Source: Annona cherimola
Taxonomy: Eukaryota > Streptophyta > Magnoliopsida > Magnoliales > Annonaceae
Direction: 5' to 3'
Assembly (NCBI GenBank): GCA_030490835.1
Contig: CM059972.1
Span: 52,061,563 to 52,125,562 of the forward strand
Length of the DNA: 64,000 nucleotides
The position numbers and the translations under genes were made by a program. This document shows positions 1 to 11,537 of the stretch, piece after piece (the first letter of the stretch is position 1; each line of letters starts with the position of its first letter). The notes below the pieces were generated by a model. It saw only the letters and a program-made list of their open reading frames with translations. It searched no databases and was not told where the DNA came from.

Positions 1-57
1 GCTATGAGATGAGATGAAATCTATGTGAATAGATGATAAGCTATATCTATGTGATAT
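1..57. repeat. Low-complexity GAT/ATG-rich stretch
   Basis: The first bases are a simple degenerate run of gatgag, tatgtga and gatatgat words with stops in all useful frames. It lies upstream of the recognisable gag remnant and may be slippage-derived sequence within the decayed element B. No function is visible. Confidence 0.4.
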
Positions 58-248
58 GATAGATATGATACCACAGAAGTTGGTATCAGATGTTATGTTT
101 GTAATCAGGTAGGGCACATCGCCCTGAATTATCCAAATAAGGTACAAACGTTGCAAAGGCAAGGAAGATCAGCTCAGTCAAGGTTAATAGAAGCAGCTAA
201 CCGACAGGTTACTTCTGCGAACCTGGTACATGTGCATGGAGTCACAAG
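58..248 (+). pseudogene. Ty3/gypsy gag C-terminus with broken zinc knuckle (element B)
   Basis: Frame 1 reads a retroviral-type CCHC zinc knuckle starting at 91: Cys-x2-Cys-x4-His-x4, but the last Cys is Tyr (codon 130-132). It is followed by a Gln/Arg/Ser-rich tail typical of Ty3/gypsy gag just before the protease. Such knuckles bind genomic RNA in the capsid. The frame has stops upstream and is cut off at 248 by the Athila insertion. The other side of the cut resumes at 16911. It belongs to the element whose 3' LTR is 17238-20650. Assignment to the chromovirus branch is inferred from the tail composition and the PPT, not proven. Confidence 0.55.
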
Positions 249-2565
249 TGATAATTGAAAATTGGTATTATATTTTGTGGTCATTTTATACCAATTTGAT
301 GGATAATTAATTGGAATTAATATGAAATTTGGTTTAAAATGTGATTTTGCAACTTTTGGGTATTAAGTATTAATTTCAAGGAAGTTAAACAATTTCTATA
401 ATCTTTTGGCTTGAAATTACATTTTATTTGTTGCCATGAAATTAAATGGGTTTGAAATTTTTTTAATAATAAACCACTAATGATTTTGACAAATTAATGA
501 TTTAAATATTTTTTTATACAGGAAAACAAATTACACAAAGTGGATCCCACAATCTGGACCATTCGAAAATCAGCAAGTGCAGATCAACGTCCATACCCAA
601 GCATTTAGCAAATTCAAACGTCCACAAGCCATCACCCATTCCTCCAACAACATATTCACGTGAGATGCAGCAACCTATTCGGTAAAGCATTCATCACCAA
701 ATGCATTCACAGATAGTGGACCCCGCCCATTAATCCATTCACGCACCAAGCTGTCCAGCCGTTCAATACAGCATACATTAAAGCAACATCAATTGCAGCA
801 GAAATTCACATGAGGTGGACCCCAATGACAGTCCAATGCAGCATCATGAAAATCGCAGCAGCAATTTTTGAGCATCCACTACATGGGTTGCTTGATCACG
901 ATTCAGCAACCATGGACCCCACAGCAACCTGCTGCCAAAAATACACCGTCCAAATTCCTCCAGAAAAAATTCCAAACTGATCTAAGCCATGAATCTGTCC
1001 AGAAATTTACGTGGGGCCCATGCAGAATCACATCCAAGCTGATTGCAAAAATCAGCAGCAGCATGTACATGAATATCATGGGCCCCACAAATCGGCAATT
1101 GCATTTCACGTGAATTCCAATTCCAGCAGCAATTTATCATCCAGCCTATGGACCCCACACATGCTGCCCATTTATTTTATGTCCAATTCACATGATTTCA
1201 ATAAATCAGCAGTTGTCTAATTACCAAGTACACATCACGTGATCATGAAAACTGAAACATCCAGCAAATAAAAGCAGCAGCATTCACGTGATTGTGGCCC
1301 ACCAAATCAACAAATCTCCAGCGTCCAAAAAATAGCTGATCATTCATGCTGCTCATTCTAGCAGCCCAATCATGTGGACCCCCATTGCAACAGATAATTT
1401 CCAGCAGCAAGTCACGAGATGCTTCAATCCAAGGGCCCACCAATTTTAATTCATAGCTGCCCATTCACATGGCTATAAAAAGAAGCAGTTCCAGAAGAGA
1501 GAATGGGAGCAGAAAAATTCCAAGGTGGTTCGTTTTATTATGATGAGAATATTCTAAGGTGGAATCAGACAAAAATTCCAGTTAGAAATTCCAACACAGA
1601 ATTCCATAGCAGATAGAAAATTCACACGGAATTTCGAGCAGAGAAATTTCACAAGCAGAAAGTTGAGAAAGAAAGAAAGAGCAAGCAAGGTGGAGAGCAC
1701 GGGAAAAAGGCAGATCGGCAAGTTGTGTGGAGCAGCCGACACGCCATCGAGGCTTCAAACCAATAAGCTTTTCTATCTTTTCCCTTTTTAATTTTAATTA
1801 TCTTGTTTAAAATGGATTTTAATTTTAATTTTATTTTGAACTTAAACATGCTTGGCTAAACCATAAATCTAGAGTTTAGGATGTAGCATGCGTACAATGC
1901 AGCGTTGTGTGGATTTTTAATTCATTTATTTTGGATGTTGTTGTTAATTTAATATCTTGTGATTTTTATGCTTGCTTTGTACATGGGCTTGTACTTTGGC
2001 ATTATTCCATATATTAGGAGATGGAACCGAGAGGTGGAAATCTAATATACGATAATCAAGATATTAAACCTGGAAATCTAAGACCATGAGAATAGGCATG
2101 ATAACCTTGAGGAATTCCATGAACAAACCACAAAACTTAATGAATTCTAATTAACTTAATCCCATGAGAATAGGTGGTTAAGAAAATTAGGGTACGCCTT
2201 GTAGGTTTCGAGAGAAGGTGCAAGGACAAATTAGGGTTTGTTTTCCTTTAACAAACAATATCCAAATTAAATAATTATATCATACCTGTTGCAAAAGATG
2301 CATGTAAAATCCTAGACCCTAGATACTCGTACTCTCATTTTCTCTACTCTTCTTAATTTGCAATTTTCTCTTCTCATTTTGTTTATTTCCTTTCCTTTTT
2401 ATTTCATGTATTTTCTGCCTACATTTCTATTTTATTTGCTACATTATCTCCATCTCCGATGTGAAAGCATTTAAAAGCAAAATTTTATAGTCCCGAATTT
2501 CCTGTGGAACGATAATTTATATACTACAATCTACGACCCGTGCACTTGCAGTGAGATTGCGAACA
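249..2565 (+). repeat. 5' LTR of Athila element
   Basis: The LTR runs from TGATAATTG to GCGAACA and matches 14589-16905 along its whole length. U3 (about 249-1470) is rich in recurring words (GTGGACCCCA, CGTCCA, CAGCAGCAA) and holds four CACGTG palindromes at 657, 1107, 1236 and 1285. A strong TATA box lies at 1474. A purine-rich leader near 1660-1730 and an AT-rich U5 follow. The short ORFs inside it are not conserved between copies and are treated as noise. Confidence 0.92.
1474..1480 (+). promoter_or_regulatory. TATA box of Athila 5' LTR
   Basis: TATAAAA sits in the context GGCTATAAAAAG about 1.2 kb into the LTR. The same site is kept in the 3' LTR (15813-15819) and in the diverged solo LTR K (32554-32560), which supports it as the element's Pol II promoter. 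The transcript start would be about 30 bp downstream, by inference. Confidence 0.75.
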
Positions 2566-2572
2566 AGTATTT

Positions 2573-2590
2573 TGGCACTGTTGCCGGGGA
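2573..2590 (+). other. Primer binding site, tRNA-Asp type
   Basis: TGGCACTGTTGCCGGGGA begins 8 bp after the LTR end. It matches the complement of the plant tRNA-Asp 3' end (TGGCGCCGTTGCCGGGGA) at 16 of 18 positions. This is where minus-strand DNA synthesis would be primed. The two mismatches look like CpG-decay transitions. Confidence 0.8.
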
Positions 2591-2676
2591 GTTCGGCGTT
2601 GCTTTAAATTTTGTTTTTAGATACTTTCTTTATTTTTATTTGTTTTATTATTCTAAATTAGCTAGTTCATCTTTGT

Positions 2677-4152
2677 ATGCACCCACATACTCGAAATTTT
2701 GCAAAACAACTAGCTGAAAAACTTTTTGTTGCTGACCCTAAGATTGAACGGTCTCTTAGGAGAAGAATCCATGATTACAAGCAACAGAAATATCCTAAAG
2801 ACACCATGGCAGAACGCAACAATCAAAACCCACCACATCAAGAGCAAGAGGAAGACCAGGCAGAGAATAATGCTCCTCCAAGGAGAATGATCTTAGCGAT
2901 CGGAACCGCCCGAATCCTCGTGGATTCCGATCATGCATAGTTGAACTAGAGATTGATGGAAGAAATTTGAACTAAATCTCGGTCTCATCCGGATGGTTCA
3001 ACAGGACCAATTTGCAGGACTTCCTTCTGAAAACCCAACTGTACATATCACTAAATTCCTGCAATTATGCAACACAATCAGGGTGCAAAACATTCCACAC
3101 GAGGTAATTTGTCTGCAGCTTTTCCCATTTTCTCTTCGAGACAGGGCAAGCGAGTGGTTCTATTCTATGCCACCCGACACTTTCAACACATGGGATGAGC
3201 TCTCTACAGCATTCCTGGAAAAATTCTTTCCACCACATAAAACCAAGAAAATCAGAGACGAGATTAATCAATTCGTCCAAAAAGATGGTGAAACCTTATA
3301 TGATGCATGGGAAAGGATGAAAGATCTGCAGCGCAAGTGCCCTCACATGGTATTTCGCAAGGAGATATTATTGAAAACTTTTTCAATGAACTCGATCGAC
3401 CTAGTCGAAGCACCGTCAATTCAGCCGCTGGTGGCCGATTCATGCAACTCACTGACGAGGAGGCTCTCAAACTCCTCGATGATTTAGCTCTTTATGATTC
3501 TCAGTACGGTGATGTCCGAGGAACCTCTTGGCAAGGAAATGTATAAGATATCGAATCCATACATGCTATACATAATAAACTTGATAAAATTTTACAGCAA
3601 AAGAAGCACGAATCCAAGGACCGAAATGCATCTTCTTCTGAACACATCTCATGTGAAATTTGTGGAGCTTCACACTACACAATTGAGTGTAGTTTTTCCA
3701 TCAAAGACAGCACAGGCGAGCAAGCTAATGCAATCAACAACCAGTATGACACTCGCGCATATGGTAACCCTTACTCTAATACTTACAACCCTGGATGGAG
3801 GAACAACCCTAATTTTTCTTGGGCAAACCAGTCAAACACCTAAAATTTTGCTCAAAATAATAAGCCACCTAGTTTTCTTAGAAAATCATTGAACCATCCT
3901 TCATATCAAACCCAACAAGCCCTACCTGCACCACCTCAAGCACAACCCACCGATTCCATGCTCGAAAATATCATTCTAATGCTTAAGAAAAATGATGAAA
4001 GAATGGACCAAATGCAAACCCACATCAAGTTGCTCGAAAATCAAATTGCTCAGAATGCTACAACCTCATCCCAAAGAAACCAGGGCAAACTCCCTAGCCA
4101 ACCTGAAGTAAATCCTAGGGAACAGGTGCAGACGATTACCTTGCGGAGTTGA
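2677..4152 (+). pseudogene. gag: Athila gag (capsid/nucleocapsid), frameshifted
   Basis: Gag packages the element RNA. The first ATG segment (2677-2940) is a basic N-terminus followed by an acidic Gln/Glu linker. 2993-3360 encodes the retrotransposon gag core (LFPFSLRDRASEWFYSMPP and the DELSTAFLEKFFPP region). The frame then shifts to the one open at 3307-3546, which carries the TVNSAAGGRFM block. A third frame holds a CCHC-like knuckle at 3652-3690 (CEICGASHYTIEC, spacing 2-3-4). The last part (3889-4152) is a Gln/Pro-rich stretch with a short coiled segment, ending TITLRS, the usual run-up to protease. Several stops and frameshifts (near 2940, 3360, 3540 and 3841) make it non-functional. 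Confidence 0.85.
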
Positions 4153-4395
4153 AAGCAGCTCAACCCACCTCAAATGGTCACAGAAAAGGATTCCGAGCAT
4201 AAAAAGAAGCAAGAAGAGGAGCCACAACCAGAACCAGTGGTGAAAAAGCCATATGTACCACCACCTCCTTATCAACCTCCTCTCCCCTTTCTACAAAGGC
4301 AACGATAAGCTAAGCTCCAAAAACAATTCGAGAAGTTTATTTCTACTCTCAAGAACCTGTCAATCAATGTGCCTTTCATTGACATGCTTTCCTAA

Positions 4396-5475
4396 ATGCC
4401 AGCTTATGTAAAATTTCTTAAGGACATGCTATCCAACAAGAGAAAACTCGAGGAGTATGGAACCATTTCACTCTCTGAAGAGTGCAGCGCTATTTTGCAA
4501 AACAAGCTACCTGAGAAGCTAAAGGACCCTGGAAGCTTCTCCATTCCATGTGCTCTTGGGAATGTCCAAATCAGCAAAGTACTATGTGATCTCAGAGCCA
4601 GTGTAAGTCTGATCCCACTCTCCATCTGTAAAAAGATGAACATGGGTGATCCAAAACCAACATCTATGTCTCTCCAACTGGCCGACCGATCAATTAAATT
4701 TCCAGTCGGCATCCTTGAAGACGTTCCCTTGAAAGTTGGTAAATTATTCATTCCAGTCGACTTTGTGGTCCTCAACATGGAGGAGGATCACCAAATCCCA
4801 ATCATTCTCGGACGACCTTTCCTAGCCACAGCTGGAGCCATCATGGACGTCAAAAATGGTCGACTCTCACAGACAGTTGGAGATGAAAAGGTTGAATTTA
4901 ATCTTTCTGAGGCAACAAAGCACCTATTAACTGATAACTCTTGCCTGCGGGTCAACGTCATCGACCCTTTACCGATAGAAGAAAAGGGTGACCCGATAGA
5001 GGTATGTATCATTCAAAGTGCTACTGTTGAAAATGATAACCCTGAACTATCTGCTTGTGCAGCTCTCTTGGATGGAAACCCTTTCATCTCACCTGCTGCT
5101 GACTCATCTCGTGAGAAGCTGGTTATAGACATCAATTCCTTTCCATTGACAAAAACAAAGGAAGAAGCGCCAAAGGTAGAACTCAAACCTCTTTCTAAAA
5201 ATCTCAGGTATGCATTTCTTGGCTCAAACGATACCTACCCAGTCATAATCAACGCAAATCTTTCCGAATCCCAATCAAATGATCTATTAACTGTGCTAAG
5301 AAGACATAGGAAGGCAATTGGCTACTACATTAATGACCTACCTGGTATTAGTCCTTCTTTATGCATGCACAAAATTCTAATGGAGGAAAATTGTAAGATA
5401 AGCATTGAACCTCAAAGGCGTCTAAATCCAAACATGAAAGAAGTGGTGAAAAAAGGAAATTTTAAAACTTCTTGA
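4396..5475 (+). pseudogene. pro: Athila aspartic protease and protease-RT linker
   Basis: This 359-residue open segment begins in the tail of gag. The retropepsin-like region is at residues 60-160, with LCDLRASVSLIP at 63-74 and ILGRPFLATAGAIMDV at about 137-152. The protease would process the Gag-Pol polyprotein. The active-site triplet, normally Asp-Leu-Gly in this lineage, here reads Asp-Leu-Arg (D65, R67), which should abolish activity. Residues 220-359 are the linker and the very start of RT (HKILMEENCKISIEPQRRLNP). The frame ends in a frameshift at about 5460. A stop at 4393-4395 separates it from the upstream gag frame. Confidence 0.85.
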
Positions 5476-6700
5476 TGCCGGAATCATCTACCCTATTTCT
5501 GATAGCAGTTGGGTAAGCCCTATACATGTGGTACCCTAGAAAGGCGGTATGACTGTCGTGAAAAATGATAAAAATGAATTTATTCCCACAAGGACAGTCA
5601 CAGGTTGGCGAATGTGCATCGATTATCGCAAATTAAATATTGCCACCCGAAAGGATCATTTTCCTTTGCCTTTCATTGATCAAATGCTTGAACGACTTGC
5701 CAATCGCTCTGACTTTTGCTATCTGGATGGTTACTTTGGCTACTTTCATATTCCAATTCACCCACAGGATCAAGAGAAAACCACTTTCACCTATCCATAC
5801 GGTACTTTTGCATACAGACGCATGTCTTTCGGTCTTTGTAATGCACCCTCCACTTTTCAACGATGCATGATGGTCATATTCTCTGATTATATTGAACACA
5901 TAATGGAAGTATTTATGGATGATTTTTCTATTTATGGCACTACATTTGAATCATGCTTATCAAACTTGTCTAAGGTTTTATAGAGATGCGAGGAAACCAA
6001 CTTGGTGTTGAATTAGGAAAAATTTCATTTCATGGTACAAGAAGGAATTGTATTAGGGCATTTAGTCTCAAGTAGAGGTATTGAGGTTGACCGGGCAAAA
6101 ATAGAAGTCATTGAAAAACTACCGCCACCCAATTCGGTCAAAGGAATTCAGAGTTTCCTGGGACATGCCGGTTTCTATCGGCGTTTCATTAAAGATTTTT
6201 CTAAAATTTCTAAGCCACTGACTAACCTACTAAATCAAGATATAAAATTTAATTTTTCTGATGACTGTTTAAATTCATTTTGCAAGTTAAAAAAAGCTTT
6301 GACCACTGCCCCAATTATACAGCCGCATGACTGGAGCCTACCATTTGAGATCATGTGCGATGCAAGTGACCATGCGGTTGGGGCAGTTTTAGGTCAACGG
6401 AAGGACAACAAACCAGTGGTGATTTATTATGCAAGCAAAACCCTAGATGACACTCAAGTCAACTATGCTACCACTGAAAAGGAATTATTAGCAGTTGTAT
6501 TCGCTATTGATAAATTCTGTTCTTATCTTGTAGGATCTACGGTGATTGTCTACACAGACCACGCAGTCATTCTCTATCTAATTGCCAAGAAAGATGCTAA
6601 ACCAAGGTTGATTCGCTGAATTTTTCTATTACAAGAATTTGACCTTGAAATTCGAGACAAAAAAGGCATAGAGAATGTGGTACTTGATCATTTGTCGAGA
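5476..6700 (+). pseudogene. pol: Athila reverse transcriptase and RNase H
   Basis: RT begins in the GIIYPISDSSWVSP block. It continues through the fingers motif TGWRMCIDYRKLN and the palm motif EVFMDDFSIYG, with catalytic FMDD at 5912-5923. The connection region ([23 protein letters not shown]) leads into RNase H near 6350 ([35 protein letters not shown]). Together these copy the RNA into DNA and remove the RNA strand. In-frame stops occur near 5537, 5982, 6015 and 6617, so the protein is broken. One open part is 5549-5983 and the next 6032-6619. The match to Athila RT is strong over the whole length. Confidence 0.9.
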
Positions 6701-7549
6701 CTACCATCAACTGAGAAAATTGATGAGCAAATTAACGAGGAATTTCCCGATGAATCCCTACTTGCACTCAAAGAAGAGTCAATGCCATGGTATGGAGACA
6801 TTGTTAATTACTTAGTCTGTAAAGAAATTCCATCCAATTTCAGCTATCAACAGAAAAAGAGATTCATGGCGGACGTAAAATACTACATATGGGAGGACCC
6901 ATACCTTTACAAAAGATGCGGCGACGGTCTGATTCATCGATGTGTACCAAATGAAGAAATCTAAAGCATCCTTTATCACTATCATTCTTCACCATATGGT
7001 GGACACATGGGTCCCACCAAAACTGCAGCAAAAGTCCTACAATCAGGTTTCTTCTGGCCTACTTTATTCAAAGATGCTCGATCTTTTACACTAACCTGTG
7101 ACAGGTGCCAAAGGACAGAAAACATTTCAAAGCGAAATGAGATGCCACTCACAAGCATTCTCGAGGTCGAACCGTTCGATGTCTAGGGCATGGATTTTAT
7201 GAGACCTTTCCCATCCTCATTCAACAATCAGTACATACTTCTAGCGGTTGATTATGTAACTAGATTAGTGGAGACGATCGCTTCTCCAACAAATGACTCA
7301 AGGTGGTCGCCGAATTCTTAAAACGCAACATTTTCACTAGATTCGGTGTACCACGAGCAATCATAAGTGACGGAGGAAGCCACTTTTGTAACAAGCAAAT
7401 GGAGCAACTGCATAAGAAATATGGGGTCACACATAAAATCACCACCCCATACCACCCACAAACAAGTGGTCAGGCTGAAATCTCGAACCGCGAGATTAAA
7501 CAGATACTTGAGAAGACGGTATCCCAATCACGGCGAGATTGGTCAATGC
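6701..7549 (+). pseudogene. int: Athila integrase, truncated by element A
   Basis: The HHCC zinc-binding module is visible (YHYHSSPYGGH near 6975-7010 and CDRCQR near 7098-7115). It is followed by the DDE core: AVDYVTRL (first Asp), ISDGGSHF (second Asp, near 7360) and [13 protein letters not shown] (Glu, near 7490). Stops at 6961 and 7185 and a frameshift near 7290 disrupt it. The frame is cut at 7549, where copia element A begins after RRDWS. The C-terminal third of integrase and everything 3' of it is missing on the far side at 13970, so a deletion accompanied or followed the insertion. Confidence 0.87.
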
Positions 7550-8253
7550 TGTTGGTCCCGAGTTTATGGCAATTACCCAAAAGGGGAGGGGTGAATTGGG
7601 TATTTAAAAATTTAAAACTTTAATTACATATTTTACCCCGATTTAGTTTAAACCCCGTTAATGAAACAAATAAAAAGCAATAAGATAATGAAAGCGAAAA
7701 TGAAAAATAGTAGACAAGATTTATAGTGGTTCGGACAACCTTTCCCTACTCCACTCTTCAAAGCTCACACTGCCTTGTGACTTGGGTTCCACTATGTATT
7801 CCTCGAATACAACTAGAGCCTCCGCTCTCTTCTAGATTCTAGCTCTAGGCGGCATATACAACCAGAGCCTCCGCTCTATTCTAGATTCTAGCTCTAGGGA
7901 GCGTGTATAACAAGTAACACAAGTAGGTGATGAGTTACACTCCAATCACAATCCTACTTGCTATATCTTGGTTTGAAACACCGAACTCAAACCAAGCACC
8001 AAAATCAACTAACAAGATGAAATAGAAGAAATCTACACTTTACAAATTTATGTCGCAAGTTTCAGCTTGAGGAAGACTCTGTAGAAGCAACGAATCGTAT
8101 TGCGTTGAAGCCAACAACAACTTTGAAGCTTGTTCTTCCTTTGAAAGTGTATAGATCACTCAATTGTAGAGAAAAGTGGATTGAAACTCTTAGTAGCACT
8201 TCTTTCCTCTTTTTCATCTCTATCTTGTATATATCCACGTTTGCTTAAATGTC

Positions 8254-8260
8254 TATATAT
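8254..8260 (-). promoter_or_regulatory. TATA box of copia LTR (element A)
   Basis: The minus strand reads CCTCTATATATAGAC between the GTCGAC-rich U3 and the leader. The same box is kept in both LTRs of E, near 36332 and 45493. Promoter function is inferred from position and conservation. Confidence 0.6.
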
Positions 8261-8342
8261 AGAGGAGGGAGAATTTTGAACGTTGTAGAGGTGGTTGGCG
8301 TGTAATAAATGTTCCAACATTCAAAAATTCGAACGTTATTTC

Positions 8343-9080
8343 TCCAAGTCGCAGGTGGAGTCGACTTCGTGTGCGACTTCACCCAAGTCGCATGATGGAA
8401 TCGACTTCGGGTGCGACTTCACTTGTGCTCAGCTTGTTCAAGTTCTTCCTCGGGTTGACTTGGCCTTAGACTTGGCTCAAGTCGCATGTGGAGTCGACAT
8501 CGGATGCTTCAGTTTCCAAGTCTGACTTCTAAGTCGACTTGGTTTGAGACTTGACCCAAGTAGATGCTAGAGTCGACTTCGTGTGCGACTTGACTTCTCT
8601 TTCTTGCCAAGTGAACTTAGGCTTCTTTGAAACTGTTTTTGCTTGCTTAACTTCTTCATTATAATCATTCTACTTTTGATCTTCAATACTTGACATTTTG
8701 TATAAAAGTCTTGAAAACTTGAATCTTCATATGCATGAACAAGTCCAAATATATTATGAAAAATGAATTCATGCATCTTGCTTTCTTTGGACTTGAATTA
8801 ATCTTCAAATGTTCCAAGTCGAACATTTAAGTCGACTTGGTCTTCAACTTGACTTCTGAAAATCTGCCCTGCCAAATTGAAGTTGATGCTGGAGTCGACT
8901 TTACCTGCGACTTCACCCAAGTCGCATGTGGAGTCGACTTCGGTTGCGACTTCAGAATCTTGGCAATCCAATTTCAACGCTGGAAGGAAATCGCATCTTG
9001 AAGTCAATACTGGAGTCGACTTCGGGATCGACTTCGCCTAAGTCGATGTCTGAGTCGACTTGGAGATCAACTTGACCTGT
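8343..9080 (-). repeat. GTCGAC/AAGTCGCA palindromic array in copia U3
   Basis: At least nine GTCGAC hexamers (for example 8360, 8493, 8533 and 8572) occur in the context GAGTCGACTTCG. They alternate with AAGTCGCA and TGCGACTT, which are inverted copies of each other. Spacing is irregular, roughly 20-40 bp within clusters. Clusters are separated by ordinary AT-rich sequence (8600-8810). Confidence 0.8.
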
Positions 9081-9223
9081 TCTGTTTTGTATTTTTCACT
9101 TTTATAACCTTAAACATTGAACAAAACATATTAGTAGCTAAGACTTTACTCAAATCATGTTGTTAATCATCAAAACACATGCTTTGGATATTTTGTATTT
9201 GATTTCAACAATTGTTTCCAACA

Positions 9224-9236
9224 ATCTCCCCCTTTT
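9224..9236 (-). other. Polypurine tract of element A
   Basis: On the minus strand AAAAGGGGGAGAT directly abuts the LTR start TGTTGG. This is the canonical position for priming plus-strand DNA. The same tract adjoins the 3' LTRs of E and D. Confidence 0.8.
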
Positions 9237-9557
9237 TAATGATTGACAAAACCAATTTGAGTTAATGTCTTCCAATATCCTGTTTTGACATTTTTAGGAT
9301 AATCATAAGTCATTTACCTTTTGAAAAAAATAGAACATTAATGATTAGAGCAAACATAATAAATCAGAGCATAATTCAAGTGATAATAAACTTTGCAAAA
9401 GTAATCAGAACACAAAACAAACTTTTTCATAAACAACCTATATATGATCGAAAATTTCATACAAGTTTCAAATGCAAATGAAACCTATATACAAGCTACC
9501 CACCCAAAATTCGGAAAAATCTAAACTCAAAACTCTCAAACTTCTCCCCCTTTTTTG

Positions 9558-11156
9558 TCAATCGAGCAAATAGGGATCGACTCGAAGAGATTTGGTGAAC
9601 TGGAATGCAGAGATAGGATATGGAATCGGGCGAACGGGTCGAATGTGCGCCGAGGAGTAAAAAGATGAGACTGGAGCAGGTGTGAGATCTCGATGAACTG
9701 ATCCAGTGTCAAAAGGATCAAGCTCGGGGATAGATCGATGACGATGGCTTCCAGATGCTAAGTGATAACAGATGGTCCGGAGTTCCCTATCCATGCGATC
9801 TTGTCGAGAATGCATATCCATGATGGCATGTAGGACCTCGGCAATCTGACTAGTCATCCAGTCCTCTAGTTGCTCCAGATGCTCTCGAATATCATGAATG
9901 GAGGTATCCCGAGAAGGTGGGTGTGGAGCCGGGTCTGGAATCTCGGATCCTCTAGGAGAGCATGACCCATGTGACATCGACGATGCAGGCTCCTCGGGTG
10001 CATCCTGTGGTGGAGCAGGTTGTGCTTCTAGTGATGGCGGGGGCTGCTCCCCCTCAACTTGTGCATCCCCGGCTTCCTGTGGAGCCGGTGCACCTTCTTC
10101 TGCTTCAGCCCGGAGTTGATTTACATTGATCTTCATTCTTTGGATTAATGCTTTGTTGATTGCATTCGTAGGTTTTAACACCTCGAACGGCTCTCCATCG
10201 ATATCAACTCTGAAATGCTCTAGGATCTTCGTGATCCAAGTTCCATAAGGCAAAACCCCTCGTGGGTTGTCTTTCTTAAAACTTAGGGCTTCTATGAACA
10301 ATCGTGGGAGGCTCCCTTTCACCCAGAGAATTCCCACCTCCTGCGGGTTTAACTGGTTCCTTCCTCCGCCCTTTGGATAAATGCAGTGGGCTATCAGCAG
10401 GCGTAGAACCCGTAGCCTAAGGGACAAGTCCATATAGTGCAGGAACTTGATCCCGGGATGATATTTATTGTTCCGGGTGAGCTGATTGTAGATCTGATCA
10501 AGTGTAAGATCTGCTGGAATTGGTTCATCTTCATGTGGAACTTCTAGAATTTGTCCAATGTTTATGATTTGCTTAATCCAGATTTGGAGTTACTCTAATA
10601 CCAAAGAACATATCAATTCCCTTTACAAAAGTGCTAAAATATTCTTCATTCCATAAGTAGTAAAAATCCTAGTTAAATCAGGATAGGCTTTTTCATCTTC
10701 TTTCAATAGCTTGGTCCATCCTTGGAAGTCCAATAATTCTTCAATATCAGATTCATAATCATTCAGAAACTCGAAGTCAATGATCTTTGGGATGAATACC
10801 TTTCGCTCGTAAAAGGATTGGTAGAACCGACTATGCTGTAATTCGATTTTGAAGTATGTGGTCGGCATTTTCAACACTTGAGCTTTAGCAGCTGTGTTGC
10901 CTTTCTTTCTCGCCCCAGATTGTGTGCTGTGTGAGGTCTGGGTTGTTCCTCTCGAGCAGCAGTCGCAGAAGGAGTCCCGGTTTGGAAACGGACTCTGCGG
11001 CCTGTGGAAGTGGATGGTTCTTCCCGGGCTCGCTTTGAGGGGGGTCCGTTGCCTCCTGGGCACTTCCTCTTCGGTTTGGGAGTTGGTTTGTCTGGGCACA
11101 GGCCTTAGTGATGGCTTTGACACAGCTAGCTTAGGTAAACGGGATTTGGGAGCCAT
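9558..11156 (-). pseudogene. 3' ORF of copia element A (plant transposon protein-like)
   Basis: The reading frame begins at ATG 11156 (MAPKSRLPK), which matches the start in element E. The N-terminus is basic, Ser/Pro-rich and apparently disordered. The conserved core starts with KMPTTYFKIELQHSRFYQSFYERK and includes IIDFEFLNDYESDIEELLDFQGW. A frameshift or deletion near 10620 breaks it. The second half (10433-9558) has LLIAHCIYPKGGGRNQLNPQE and KDNPRGVLPYGTWITKIL, then a Pro/Gln/Ala-rich linker and a helical tail. It ends at 9558 inside a purine tract. SIRE-type elements carry an env-like ORF here, but I see no signal peptide or membrane segment. It resembles what databases call putative plant transposon protein. 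The function is unknown. Confidence 0.7.
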
Positions 11157-11384
11157 TTGAGATGAGTTTTGTGTAATGGGATTTGAAACAGAAATGAGAG
11201 AGAACAGAGAAAGTTTTGCAGAGATGAGGATAAAGAAAATCAGCCGGAGAAAAGAAAGTTGGAGGAGAAAATGAGATGGATATGCCGGAGGAAGAGAAGA
11301 TGAGGGAAAGAGGTCTGTCGGCGCGGGAAGAAATGAGAGAAGAGAGAAGAAAGAAAGAAGAAAAAGGAAAGCGGAAGTCCGACG

Positions 11385-11455
11385 GTCGCCCAGAGGCGGA
11401 GTCGACTTCATTGGAGTTGACTTGGTGGCTTCGGAGTCGACTTCACTATCGAATT
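11385..11455 (-). repeat. GTCGAC cluster upstream of the 3' ORF (element A)
   Basis: Two GTCGAC sites and one GTTGAC variant lie within 70 bp between the end of pol and the 3' ORF start, set in a purine/pyrimidine-asymmetric region. The same arrangement is seen at 39685-39795 in E and weakly at 47350-47375 in D. Confidence 0.6.
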
Positions 11456-11537
11456 GAACTTTTTCAGGTTTGATTTTCCTGTCTAATTGTTCCTAATTTA
11501 ATTCAATCATCCTCATTTCATTTCTAATTTTATAAAA

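Larger units (their letters stand above)
7550..9223 (-). repeat. 3' LTR of copia element A
   Basis: On the minus strand it starts TGTTGGAAAC (9223) and ends CGGGACCAACA (7550), 1674 bp. Its U3 carries the GTCGAC/AAGTCGCA array (8343-9080). A TATA box follows, then a transcribed part with two tandem copies of a block of about 50 bp (CTAGAATCTAGAAGAG... near 7805-7910). It is homologous to the LTRs of E (35674-37361 and 44788-46546). Confidence 0.9.

Noticed and set aside
9898..10119. Gly/Ala/Ser-rich plus-strand ORF
   Set aside because: It is antisense to the Pro/Gln/Ala-rich linker of A's 3' ORF and has no independent support.
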